A model generated the notes under the pieces. It was not told the origin of the DNA, ran no database searches, and saw only the letters and a list, made by a program, of their open reading frames with translations. From NCBI GenBank assembly GCA_029582155.1, contig CM055908.1, forward strand, positions 24,037,257 to 24,101,256: DNA of 64,000 nucleotides. Direction: 5' to 3'. Numbering within the stretch: the stretch's first letter is position 1; every line of letters begins with the position of its first letter. The position numbers and the translations under genes were made by a program. Origin of the DNA: Panopea generosa (Eukaryota; Mollusca; Bivalvia; Adapedonta; Hiatellidae). Shown here in pieces: positions 22,641 through 33,545 of this stretch.

Positions 22641-24400
22641 AAACCATAACTCTTACATATGTGTGAATGAATTACCTCCAGGTCCTCTGTTGTTGAGTGG
22701 TTCAAGCACATGATTAGAAACGAGTCGTCTGGTTGGCCTCCCACTACAACTGGTAAACAAAAAAAATTAGCCTAAAAAGAATGTTTTGTTTCCTTTCTTG
22801 TTATTAATATTGTAGTCTTTGTGATTTGATATTAACATATTGACAGATTGATGGAGACTTTTCTACACTTATCAAAGTATTTCATTGACCCCGTGTGATT
22901 CACAATCAAGAAGAGACACACTGCCTTTGTTGTCAAGTTGCACTTTTACATATTGCTAGGTTACAGTACTTTTGTATTATCAGGATATGGAGATTTGCTG
23001 TAAAATATTAGTGTTCGTGTTTCAGATACCTCATATCTTTTTTTCGCATGACATTCACAAAATTAGATAGAGCATCGGTTATAGTTTTATGTGACTCTGT
23101 TTTGTGCCATGTGCCATACTTTATTATTAAAACATTATTTGACAAAATGTGATATAATCTGTTGAAAAAATAAACTTAGTTTGTTATGATTTCGTTTCTT
23201 TTTTTGTTTGATTAATTTACTAAAATGGAAGAAATGTCTGCTGGAATGTTTATTTCACTTGTATCAATCATTCTTAAGTGTTGTACATTATGATTGGTTA
23301 AACCATGTTCAGCCAGTTTGAAAGGTACACAATGATTGGTAAAGCCAGTTCGAAAGGCACACTATGATTTGATTAGACAGTTTGAAAAGCACAGACTAGT
23401 ATTATCCAAATGAAATAAATAACAGATAATAAACAATATGGACAACTCTGAGAATATAATCTAAATTTGAAAACATCTTTATTTTTTCAGCTGTAACTGT
23501 TGTACACAATGATGCAAAATGCAACTGCCGCTGTTTGCAGTAGTGGAGATATGGTTCTCAGTCATTGACCTCAATAAATGTTAAATTTGTGCGATAGGCC
23601 TTGTTATTAACAAAAATATCTAGTGAATACCAGTGGTATTGTTTATTTGTATAGTTGTTTTGTTTAACAAAGTCCATTTGTCAAACACGACCTGAGTGGT
23701 ACGGTAGTTGTATCTAACCTGGGTGGTAGTTGTATCCAGACACGTACCTCTAATATAATGACAGAGCCGTAAATTTGACTTGAACAAACATTAGCCAAAA
23801 CAGGCAAGTTGACTATGAATTTCTTCCGAAGCTGTTTAGTAATCTTTTGTCACATTTTCATTCGTATCCATTGTAGTACCCATTAGGCACTAAATATATA
23901 TTGTGCAGACAGATACCTGTAATTTGTAGTCCTTTTTTTGGGGTAAAATTATAAAATAAGTGGCCATAATTGCAATTGTGTGTGTCCAGTGCAACATTGT
24001 GTGAACGAAACCATTAATTTTTGTTAAGGATGTTAGCAAACATGATTAAGTAAATAGCTAGTAAGTAATAGATTTTTTTTTTGCCGTCTTTATAAATTGG
24101 CAAGAATTAAGGTTGTTATATAAATGTTTTTATTTCCAAATAGTATGGATGGATTCAGTGGGTGAACATTCCCTCCGACCTAGGACAAACACTTGTATTG
24201 CTCATTGTGTTATAGTCGGCAAAGCCTATTGTCTACTGTCATTGATGTTTTAATGTTTATTATTTCAACAATAAATGACATCTGATAGCTTGTGTTTTTC
24301 TCGATTATTTATTTACCAGCAAGTCTTCTATTGTCACACTGTTTAATCTACACACCAGAGCACTTGAGCCTGCATCACAACTATAATATACAAGTGGATG
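22641..24400. other. intergenic, no gene seen
   Basis: AT-rich, with weak local duplications (about 23290-23400 around GATTGGTAAAGCCAGTT; about 23690-23740 around GGTAGTTGTATC). No exon supported on either strand. Confidence 0.5.
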
Positions 24401-24560
24401 GGTCCTCCATGACCAAGTGGTCTAAGGTGCTGTCTCAATATCACCTCTACATTGAGGTCATAGGTTTTAGTCCCTCTCCCTCCAAAAACATGTGAGAAAG
24501 CTTGCCAGCTACTTGCAAAAGGACGGTCCTATCTCTGCAGAGGGGTAAGAATCCTCCAAA
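24401..24560 (+). mobile_element. SINE family B, tRNA-Leu/Ser-like head
   Basis: It starts GGTCCTCCATGACCAAGTGG, then TCTAAGGTGCTGTCTC (box A). A longer variable region precedes the box B-like GGTTTTAGTCCC, as in class II tRNAs with a long variable arm. The body has ATGTGAGAAAGCTTGCCAGC. A minus-strand copy lies at 26735-26862 and a diverged one at 15102. Confidence 0.7.
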
Positions 24561-24673
24561 TGGGTGTCGTGTTCATTTTATCCTTTTTTGTCATGTTCAT
24601 TATAATGGTTAAATTACCAACCCCTGTATGGTTCCAGGGAGCCATATATCACTCGGATGGCAAGAATAGTATC

Positions 24674-24896
24674 GCTGTGGCTTATGCATGTTGTAAGAAG
24701 CAACAATTTGAGTAGTTCTTCCGGTATCAAGGTTCTAGGTTCATTCTGCATATTCATTTAATGAGCTGAATTGTTTAATCTGTATGTTAATTTTTTATTT
24801 TTATACATGTAGAGTGAACCTGGAATCTTCATTCCTGTTGGCCTTGAATAACCTATGTGTTGGTACGCCGTATATTACCCTGTTCATTCATTCATT
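24674..24896 (+). mobile_element. retroposon with TTCA-repeat tail, second copy
   Basis: It matches 16211-16446 (CTGTGGCTTATGC, AAGGTTCTAGGTTCATTCTG, GTAGAGTGAACC) and also ends in TTCATTCATTCATT. It may be the 3' part of a longer element together with the family B SINE just upstream, or an independent insertion. Confidence 0.65.
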
Positions 24897-26257
24897 CCAT
24901 TGTAAATGTGTTAGAAGTTCAGTAACACAAGTCTACTAAAACATGTGTTCATGTAAATGTTTGCTATCATAATTAGAGATTTGTAGTTTCAAAAATAACA
25001 AATGAGAAACAAAATTAAAATTCTTATTTTTTTTTTCATTATTATTTCATGCAATTATCTGTTTACATGTTAACAGTTCAAAAACAGGAAAGATTATACT
25101 GCATGTATGTGATTGAATGTTTTATTACTAATAAAAAAAAACACAACAAAATAAGCAAATGACAACAGATCTGTTCTAATCCCTTGGTTCCACAAAAACA
25201 ATGTCACCTGACAGACATGATTTTCAATATTTGACTTAAATAACCTTGACATTTCAGTAATTAACCCGAAACAAGAACAGGTCATCTCAACGAGGCCTGT
25301 CCCTCTGTGAGGTCTGTCCCAGTGTAGATGACTTTATGCAATTAAAGGTGTAGAAATTCAGAACTTTAGAACATATAAAAATTTATCAACAAGGGTCATA
25401 GTCTAGCTAATAAGTGACAGTGGACATCGCCTAACCAAAGATCGACTATGTTGGGTTTAATGACAAAAAGTAAATGTCAGAAATACTAGCCTTAGCAGCC
25501 AACTTACCTATGCTCTAACCATAGCCATTGTGAGCACAATGTATCTCCTTGGTGATAGAACTTATTGATTGCTAAACAAAACTGATTAAAAATGTTCTTT
25601 CAGTATTTCATAATATGATTTATACGAAAATGGAAACAACTAAAAAGTATAATGTAAATGCAGTGTTTTACCATGAGCATGCGGATATTTTAAGAATGCA
25701 AAACAAATTACATATTCATCTTCCAAAAATTGTCATATTCTTAGAAATTAACTAAAAACAAATACCTATACTTTATCACAAATAGTTAATACACTATAAA
25801 AAATTTCTGAAACGGATTTAAAAAAAAAAAGGTGACATCATTATGAATTATTACAATGTATGTCATAAAATCTGACAATAAAACAGTTGTTTCAACAGAG
25901 TTTCAAACCCAAGGTTTCTGTATAAAAGGCAAACACATTGTCATGTCCCATAAAAACTAGCTAAATGGTGAAAAAAGTGTTTTAGTATTGAACAAACTGA
26001 CGTTTTGAAATGTATTCTTATACATGACTAATCAAGAATTATGAATAAAATTGCACAGATTATATATTATAAAAATGATCAACATTAATAATACCAAAAT
26101 ACCACAAAGAACCCGATCTTAACACTAGAAATATGTTTTGTAATGTATCAAGTGAAAAGTATTTTTGAAACTGTACAAACATAGAATAGCACATTTTGTG
26201 TATTCCAAATAGTATCCATGACATAAATTATAAGTGAATACACCAAATAGAGCACTT
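24897..26257. other. intergenic, no gene seen
   Basis: AT-rich, with A and T runs. I see no supported exon; a distal 3' UTR of a minus-strand gene cannot be excluded. Confidence 0.45.
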
Positions 26258-26432
26258 AAGCTGGGTGGTAGTGTTGTTTATAGGGTGTTGGCCACTCATG
26301 CCAGGTGCTACGGATTGGATCCCTAGTTGGACACGCTGCCTCCGTAAAAACAATACTCACTACTGATTCTACCTAAAAAACGAAATCAAGAGCGGTTCAT
26401 ATAAGCTGAGCTTTCTTTGCAATCAAGCTAAA
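26258..26432 (+). mobile_element. SINE family D
   Basis: The tRNA-like head (GGTGTTGGCCACTCATGCCA, GGATTGGATCCCTAG) is followed by AACAATACTCACTACTGATTC and AGAGCGGTTCATATAAGCTG. It ends in GCAATCAAGCTAAAA. Minus-strand relatives lie at 53726-53815 and 55206-55385. Confidence 0.65.
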
Positions 26433-26734
26433 AATAAATTAATATAAACTAATAGAACACTTGAATAACTATAATAAATGTTGTACCTATGAAGTTCAAA
26501 TAAAAATTGCCATTTTAAGTGCCTGATTTTATCTTTTTATCAGGTTGAAGCATAGAAGAAATAAATGGTGTAAAATCTGATAGATTTTATAGAATTACAG
26601 GTATGAACATGAGACTCTTCTGTGTTCATTCATCTGATTTCTTGGTTTAATATATTATATTACAGGTTGTATACAACATATCCAGTTTTACAAGAGGAGG
26701 AAAACCTTAGAAGGAATCTTGAGTAGAACCATTG

Positions 26735-26862
26735 TCCTTCCGCAAGTAACTGTCAAATTTTTTCATAAAGTTTTTGACCAAATGGGACTCGAAACCCGCA
26801 ACCACAGCACCAAGAGGTCAATGTTCATAAGGCAGAGTGCCTTAGACCACTTGGCTGTGGAG
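26735..26862 (-). mobile_element. SINE family B, minus strand
   Basis: On the minus strand it reads GGTCCTCCACAGCCAAGTGG, then TCTAAGGCACTCTGCC, a long variable part and GGTTTCGAGTCCC. This is a well-kept class II tRNA-like head. The body CAGTTACTTGCGG follows. Confidence 0.7.
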
Positions 26863-26869
26863 GACCTTT

Positions 26870-28537
26870 ACTTTGTATTATATTTAAAAAAAACAGACAT
26901 AAATTTATCAAACCAAATCACTGATTTGTTTGTACTGACACATAAATTTAAGCTGCCTGATAAATTACATTTTATCAAACATTCATAATAATTGGCAGAA
27001 TTATATAGCACAAGATAAAATACAAAAAGATCAACAGACCTATATCCTTTTTAAATGAGACAAATTCTACGCCATGCCAATCGTTTCAGATTGATAATTT
27101 TATCCATGTGGTATAGAATGACATTGAGCTGTTCCACTGACATAATCATTTAAGATTTATATTACAAAACATATCTCTTCATTTGTGTGTATCTAAGTTT
27201 AGTTAACTAACTACTATTGCTTTTTGTAATCAATACCTTTGTTATTGTTGTTGGTTTCAATACTCGTTTTCAAAATGTGACTGATACACTATTGTTGTTA
27301 ACATTATCTTGCACAGAAAATGGCACACTCTAATTGGTAGCTTTAAGTTTAAACAATATTTTATTCACATTAGTACATATTTTAGCATACATTTAACAAT
27401 AAAGCATAGTTATACGTTTAACAAATTATGTGGAGAAGATACAGAAAAAAAGCCTAGAAGCTTGTGTAAATCTGCTTCCATAACAATTATTTTACATTTC
27501 ATATAGACTTTATCATAATTATTGTTCCCTTATAATTTCAATTTGGCCAAATGTGCAAAAAGTGATAAATGAAATAATGGTTTATTCAGAATATTTCAAA
27601 TAAAAAACTTAATACCAGTAACTAACATCTGATACACACCACTAACTATTGTACAAGGTACAAATATGAGCAACATGACAGTAAACAAGAGCTTGCCAAG
27701 CAGGTGCAGATGCTCACCTGTTATTGCTGTATTTGTGTTACAAAGTGTAAAAGTATGGAAATGAGAATTTCTTCTTTAGTAAATACTTATACACATTAAG
27801 CATAATACTTATATTCCTTAAAAATCCATTAATAGATGAGATTATCATCCAAATAGTTTATTAAGTAGGTCAAGGTCAGTGATTTTAATTTTTTAACATG
27901 ATGTTAATCAGTAAAAAGAAACAATACTATAACGAAAGTACAAAAAAGATTTGAAAGAAAAAAGTAAATCAATTCAAACCCAAACTTAGCTTGATATAAA
28001 AATAACCATGGCAACCATGATGACACCATGACATTAGCTTTTCATTTTCTTTCAAATAGACAAGTAAAAATGTATAAAACACATGAAAAATGTGCTTAAA
28101 AATATTAAAAAAATGAGCTTAAAAATTTAAAAAAAGAACAACATAACAATAACAAATTTCAAGAACAAATAGCAACTAATTAACAATCTTATATCTATAC
28201 TACATTATCCTGTAAAATATATACAACCTTCCTATGACTTCGAACAGTATATACACACTCTCTGTGACTTGGTTTGAAGAACTTAAATATGATGTTAAAA
28301 AACAAAAAGACATAAATGACAGTACATTTTCACCAGTGACAATCGTAGGCTGTGCCAAATAAAGATGATTCAAGGGTCATAAAAAAGGCAAGATAATATG
28401 GTGGTATAACTTTGGTCAAAATATCATAAAAATATAGTTATCTATAAAACAGCATCTCAAAATGGGAAAAGTACATACTGTACAGGTCCAACACAGGTGT
28501 GCTTTAAATACATCAAGTGACCTGATTCCTTACAAAT
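26870..28537. other. intergenic, no gene seen
   Basis: Strongly AT-rich. A short block near 27686 (AACAAGAGCTTGCCAAGCAG, then GCTCACCTG) looks like the end of another dispersed element. No exon supported. Confidence 0.45.
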
Positions 28538-28818
28538 GATTGATTGAATATTTAGCGTCATTTTCATGCCATCGAGGGCTAAAAGATGATAAGTTAACCT
28601 AACCTTTCTGAGATCCTGGAAGGTTACCCAGTACTCGGGCACACACATTTCCACAAGTAAATGATAACTTTCCCATTTGAATCAGCGGTGAGAGACGAAT
28701 GATAATGAGACGCAATGTCGTATATCAAACATCACGGAGATTGTGGCTGAGCGGGGATTCGAACTCACAACCCCCGGATTGACATTAGATGCGCTTATGA
28801 CTGAGCTAATCTGGCCCA
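28538..28818 (-). mobile_element. SINE family A, full-length, minus strand
   Basis: This is the best-preserved copy. On the minus strand it begins GGGCCAGATTAGCTCAGTCA (box A), has GTTCGAATCCCCGC (perfect box B), then the shared body, GACGCTAAATATT and an AATC-repeat tail at 28538. The head still folds like a tRNA, but it runs directly into the SINE body, so it is not called as a tRNA gene. Confidence 0.85.
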
Positions 28819-28934
28819 TACAAGCAGCTGATTGTCTGTCAGTCAACTTTTCACAAATAATTATAAAGAAATAAATTCTGTGGCCATGATATCGACTTTT
28901 CGTCTATTCATTCAGATGTATTAATTGCAGAGCA

Positions 28935-28998
28935 CAGTGTCTAGTGGTGAGTTCAAGGATTTGAGGGTTGAAGGTTTGATCCCCCATCACGGCCATGT
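28935..28998 (+). mobile_element. tRNA-like SINE fragment
   Basis: AGTGTCTAGTGGTGAGTTCA (box A-like) and GAAGGTTTGATCCCCCATC (box B-like) lie at tRNA-like spacing. There is no recognisable body. Confidence 0.4.
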
Positions 28999-29370
28999 GT
29001 TATATAGTTAAACAGTTGTGGAAACAATGAAATAAACTTTTGTTCAAAATTCTCAACAAGGGCAACAACTGTTGCAAGCTTATCCTGCCTTAAAAAAACT
29101 AGCAATACATCCAGATTTGGAGAAAATCCACATAGTGTGTAGTCCAAATGAATATTTAGAATACAAAACCCAGCACATGAATTAACATGCTTTAAGTGTC
29201 AACAATCGGTGTTGAACATGAAATCTCCTGCTGAACTTCTCTGTACATGTAGTTAGTTTATCTGTACTTATTTTACATAATTAAGGAACATTCTTATACA
29301 CAACGTATTCGTGGGTAGAACCTTTATGAAGCACATAAATATAAAGCACCTTGCTGAACGATACAACATA

Positions 29371-29448
29371 TGACTGTCGTGGGATCAAACCCATGACCCT
29401 TTGATCTTGGATCTGAAGTTCTTCCACCAGACCACGCGCTCCTTAAAA
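29371..29448 (-). mobile_element. tRNA-like SINE fragment, minus strand
   Basis: On the minus strand GGAGCGCGTGGTCTGGTGGA leads to GGGTTTGATCCCACGACAG. The arms are incomplete. It is a head fragment only. Confidence 0.45.
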
Positions 29449-29981
29449 ACGATACTAAGCATGTAGACCAATTGTTTGTGAGCGGAAAACAGACTAAAAA
29501 TTAAATGGTACACAAATAGTCAAATACGGAAATAAAATTCACATTTCTTGAACGTAAGTTATGAATAAGACATTTTTTTAAGTTTTTATTAAAAAACATT
29601 CGATAGCTTTAAAGGTATTGTCCCGACACAAACAGTGACTTCATTAAGTGCAAGTTAAGTCACTGACACAAAGTATCATAAAAACAAAGTCTCTAAACAT
29701 TGGCCTTAAAGAACCATTACCAAGCCATAGACCAAAGAGTGAACTGTCTGATCTGGAGGAAAAAGAGATCAACAGTCACAAAACATTAGATAAACACAAA
29801 TTGTGACCTTACGGAATATCGTAGAGTAGCCTTAAATGTTCAAATCCGGATAAAACTCATGTAAGATCTGCATTTTCTTTTATGAAAGATAAGAGTTCAT
29901 CTACTTTCCAGGAGCATCGACTGGATATTCGATTCTCTTCCAAAGCATGGTGATTAATGTCCGCTGGCGTTGGAGCGTAGA

Positions 29982-29989
29982 TGACGTCA
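29982..29989. promoter_or_regulatory. perfect CRE palindrome TGACGTCA
   Basis: TGACGTCA is the full CREB/ATF site. It lies at the edge of a GC-richer island (29.9-30.85 kb) that also holds candidate exons and promoter-type motifs, which raises its weight above that of an 8-mer by chance. Confidence 0.4.
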
Positions 29990-30025
29990 TGTGAACGTCG
30001 GCAGACGATACTTACAACAGACGTA

Positions 30026-30694
30026 TTACAGAACACTTGCTTCACGGTTCTTTGGAGGCTTTCTACCGAAATGCAGTTTCCTACGCACTCGACTCAGTGA
30101 CACTGTAAACATACAACAACAGCGTATAAGTATTGGATCTAAAGGTGCCCTACTAAATATTGACAAGTGCAGCATTCGGAATGGCAAAGGATGACGAAAT
30201 TGGTCATGTATGTACGCTTGCAAGTAGTACAGTCATACATCAGGATTTATACTCCACGTGTATGGAAATATGCCAAAGATCTACGTACATCGACATCAGC
30301 AGTTCCGACTTCACCTTGAAATGTATCATTTGTTAAGTTGAACGAATCTTATTCAAAGTATTCAGCTATCCGATACATAAGAGAATATTGCCAAAGATTT
30401 AACCAGAATCACACGTTGACACTTGTGGGTAATATAAAATAACATTAAACATGGTGTGTTAGCACCACGCAGACAAAATGGCTTGTAATTTACCTGGACG
30501 GCTCACTTCCGTTTCATCACCATTCAACATTTCCGGTGACTTCTCGTAATGGCCATTTTTCCGTGCTGCCTCGTACTTTCGGGTGACTCGTCGATCCTGA
30601 TGAGATGACTTGCCGGATACAGGGAGACCCCTTAACTCCGCGTGACTTACTGGACTGCAGCAGACCTGCCGCCACGTTCCACATGCGTCCTCAA
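30026..30694 (-). CDS. candidate small minus-strand gene, two exons, N-terminus not found
   Basis: Exon 30694-30494 follows a strong acceptor (CTCTTTTTTTCAG) and ends before GTAAAT. Its frame is open for 66 codons (with RRVTRKYEAARKNGHYEKSP, then EMLNGDETEVSRP). Exon 30102-30026 follows GTTTACAG, joins in phase (1) and encodes SLSRVRRKLHFGRKPPKN, then REASVL and TAA. I do not recognise the protein. The only in-frame Met is that of EMLNGDE, so either a short product of about 38 residues starts there or an upstream exon is missing. YY1-like AAAATGGCC and ETS-like ACCGGAA motifs lie at about 30535-30560. A plus-strand ORF overlaps (see 30605) and is the competing reading. Confidence 0.35.
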
Positions 30695-30826
30695 CTGAAA
30701 AAAAGAGCAGAAGAACATATAACTAGGGCATTCTCCGACAGCCACAGACAAACTTTTAGTAGCAATGAAGATGTGAATGTGCATGAAACAATATATGCCC
30801 CGCCTGGGCCAAGGACTTGTATATAA
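30605..30826 (+). CDS. candidate 73-residue single-exon ORF, alternative to the minus-strand model
   Basis: The ATG is the first after an in-frame TGA (30590s) and the frame runs to TAA at 30824. It encodes MTCRIQGDPLTPRDLLDCSR, then PAATFHMRPQLKKRAEEH and a Ser/Asn/Glu stretch. Base composition is GC-richer than the surroundings. No family is recognised. It overlaps the minus-strand candidate exon, and both cannot easily be real. A short ORF like this is not significant on its own. Confidence 0.2.
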   Translation: MTCRIQGDPLTPRDLLDCSRPAATFHMRPQLKKRAEEHITRAFSDSHRQTFSSNEDVNVHETIYAPPGPRTCI

Positions 30827-31329
30827 CGCCTTGCGTGAGCATATTATTTTCATTACAATTCCTAAACCTGCACTGTTTTATCAAACGATCAACTTACCGG
30901 ATTGAAAGTATAATTTTAAAATAGAAATTATATTATTTTATTGTATTTGCGTGAAATGTATCATTACATACAAAAGGAAATGAACATGTGTCATTATTTT
31001 TAGAATTAACGACCATTGCCCGATGGCTCAAAAGCAATCCCAAACTTTTTTTTGAGGTAAAGATCTGCAATACCGGCATGTAATCAAAATATCTTGAGGG
31101 AACTCAAATCAATGTGCCGAGACAAGCTCAAATTAATATGCCGAGACAAGGATTATATCTATATAATTCCTAGGCAGAGACCATTTTTATATTTTTTTGG
31201 AAATGTGACCTTGACGATTGGGTTCAAAAGATATGTTTCAGGTTAGAAACCTATCCAGAAAATTTCATGAAAATCAAATTATATATTATAAAACATTTTA
31301 ATTTTAATAAAGCATATTGATATCTTAAC

Positions 31330-31520
31330 AAGAGCCTTGTTGGACATGGCCAATCCTCCCACTGAAGCAAATTCGTGCACTGTCCACTTCCTGTCAATGT
31401 TCTCTATCACTGTATGCAGTTTCATAGCATTCACTTAAAAACTCTTCAAGGTATGCTCCAAACAAGAGAAAATAACAAAGGGGAATAATTCTGCGAAAAC
31501 AGAAGAAAGAGTTATGCTTC
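31330..31520 (-). repeat. reverse copy of the 21688 dispersed element
   Basis: Blocks such as TGTCCACTTCCTGTCAATG, TTTCATAGCATTCACTT and ACAAAGGGGAATAATTCTG are reverse complements of phrases at 22380-22520. It begins AACAAGAGCCTTGTTGGACA, a typical end of this repeat type. Confidence 0.6.
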
Positions 31521-31559
31521 CAGCACACTGAACTTCCTATTTGCATTTTTTAAATTTTC

Positions 31560-31715
31560 ATATTTGATCTATGAGCTACGGAACTGTACCCTGCGAGCAG
31601 CGCATCGAGTCCAGCTTTGTATAAATAAAGTGTCCCAAATTATTTGCGGAAAGATGGTTGTCCTACTCAGATTCATTTTGAGATCTTCGCCCACCTATAA
31701 AACTTGATGTCATAT
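31560..31715 (+). mobile_element. SINE-like fragment related to family B
   Basis: GGAAAGATGGTTGTCCTAC and AGATTCATTTTGAGATCTTC, followed by CACCTATAAAACTTGATGTC, match the distal part of the 15102 copy. The head is decayed. Confidence 0.4.
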
Positions 31716-32492
31716 ATAACCTGTTATGTGTTTAAAAATTGCCTTAAAGTCCGTTAAAATTACCAGCACGATCTATTTATTTCATAAAACCAATCGCATA
31801 TAAACAGATTGCATACATGCTACGTGCGCTTGCGGCATTTTATGTTTTTATGTACTAAGGCGACTTAGGTAATGTCTGGGGTTACCACATCAAATGCATA
31901 TCATATAAAATGTACCATTTTCGCCAATTAACATTTTCCAAAACCAAATTCAGAATTGTTTCAGTCAAGGCCGACCTACACAGGGACGATTTAATAATTA
32001 TATTTATTGGTTTATTGTTTACTAGATGTGCCGCTTCATATTTTTAGTTATCGCATTATAATCTACGTTAACCCTTATCGTATCAGTCATTAAAAATGCC
32101 GGATAGCAGATCACACTGGTTCAACCATTTGAGTTTCTTCCAATATCCCACAAAGAAAACGCCACCGCCAAATTAATCGAGTGACCATGATTTTGTCATT
32201 AATACCCGAAATATAAACATATGTATTGTTTCAATCTGAAGCGATCATCTTCGTGACAAAAAAGATAATCTCAAAGATATTGTTGGAGTCAAAGCCAATC
32301 TGGATTTTGCAAGCTAGGTTGGAACCTTTGCTAGATGCATATATACTAATTGGACTAACTCAGTCAAATTTCTGTGGAGAAGGACGGCATTTGAAATTCG
32401 TGGAAATGTGATTGGATTTATATTATCGCTTCTTACACTGCCAGGAAAAATGATTATATTTCATTCGTATTTATATTTATTTTAATACTGTC
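31716..32492. other. upstream region of the first candidate exon, no gene seen
   Basis: AT-rich, with CpG content rising towards 32500. The open frame 32226-32411 has no supporting feature. Confidence 0.45.
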
Positions 32493-32506
32493 ATTACCAT
32501 AGAAAC
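32493..32506 (+). promoter_or_regulatory. RFX X-box-like motif
   Basis: ATTACCATAGAAAC resembles the X-box (GTNRCC, 0-3 nt, RGYAAC) bound by RFX factors of ciliary genes, with four differences from the ideal. It lies 60 bp upstream of the candidate ATG at 32566. The similarity is moderate by itself; the second, better motif at 36366 strengthens it. Confidence 0.35.
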
Positions 32507-32565
32507 GAAACACGCGAGTGTTTGTTATCTGCTTACCAATCTGCTCAACATCACAGCAAACTAAG

Positions 32566-32623
32566 ATGTCTTTAGCGCCAAAAAGAAGAAGGACGCCGAG
32601 ACAACTGACGATCCAATACGTCA
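32566..32623 (+). CDS. candidate first coding exon (isoform 1) of the THEG-like gene or of a separate gene
   Basis: It holds ATG plus 18 codons and one base, before a strong donor GTAAGT. It encodes MSLAPKRRRTPRQLTIQYV, ending in phase 1. The phase fits the exon at 40998, the exon pair at 42750/43942, and the open stretch at 35636. The donor lies directly next to minisatellite array 2. The ATG context (CTAAGATGT) is fair and the exon is preceded by an X-box-like site. It is short, so the call rests on donor, phase and position. Confidence 0.45.
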
Positions 32624-32628
32624 GTAAG

Positions 32629-33545
32629 TTATACTCGTGTTTAATTACTGTTCTTATTTACATTAACAGACATTATTTACATGCTACTTATGTCAACTAT
32701 AGTATGTACTTTTTTACATTAACAGACATTATTTACATGCTACTTATGTCAACTATAGTGTGTACTTATTTGCATTAACATACATTATTTACATGCTACT
32801 TATGTCAACTATAGTGTGTGCTTATTTACATTAACATACATTATTTACATGCTACTTATGTCAACTATAGTGTGTACTTATTTACATAAACATACATTAT
32901 TTACATGATACTTATGTCAACTATAGTGTGTGCTTATTTACATCAACAGACATTATTTACATGCTACTTATGTCAACTATAGTGTGTACTTATTTACATA
33001 AACAGACATTATTTACATGATACTTATGTCAACTATAGTGTGTGCTTATTTTACATCAACAGACATTATTTACATGCTACTTATGTCAACTATAGTGTGT
33101 ACTTATTTACATAAACATACATTATTTACATGATACTTATGTCAACTATAGTGTGTGCTTATTTACATCAACAGACATTATTTACATGCTACTTATGTCA
33201 ACTATAGTGTGTACTTATTTACATAAACATACATTATTTACATGATACTTATGTCAACTATAGTGTGTACTTATTTACATAAACAGACATTATTTACATG
33301 ATACTTATGTCAACTATAGTGTACTTCTTTACATAAACAGACATTATTAACATGATACTTATGTCAACTTTAGTGTGTGCTTTTCTTCTTACATTAACAG
33401 ACACTATTTACATGATACTTATGTCAACTATAGCGTGTATTTATTTACATAAACAGACATTATTTACATTATACTTATGTCAACTATAGTGTGTACTTAT
33501 TTACATTAAAATACATTATTTACATTGTACTTACGCAAACTATAG
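32629..33545 (+). repeat. minisatellite array 2a: 56-bp unit, about 16 copies
   Basis: The unit reads ACTATAGTGTGTACTTATTT, then ACATAAACATACATTATTTA and CATGATACTTATGTCA. In 32880-33260 units with CATGCTACTT and CATGATACTT alternate, giving a 112-bp dimeric higher-order repeat. It starts 5 bp after the donor of the 32566 exon. Confidence 0.92.

Noticed and set aside
26719..26988. 89-codon plus ORF
   Set aside because: It runs antisense through a tRNA-headed SINE.
28741..28818. tRNA gene on the minus strand
   Set aside because: Box A and B are good, but the sequence continues into the shared SINE A body and AATC tail, so it is a SINE head.
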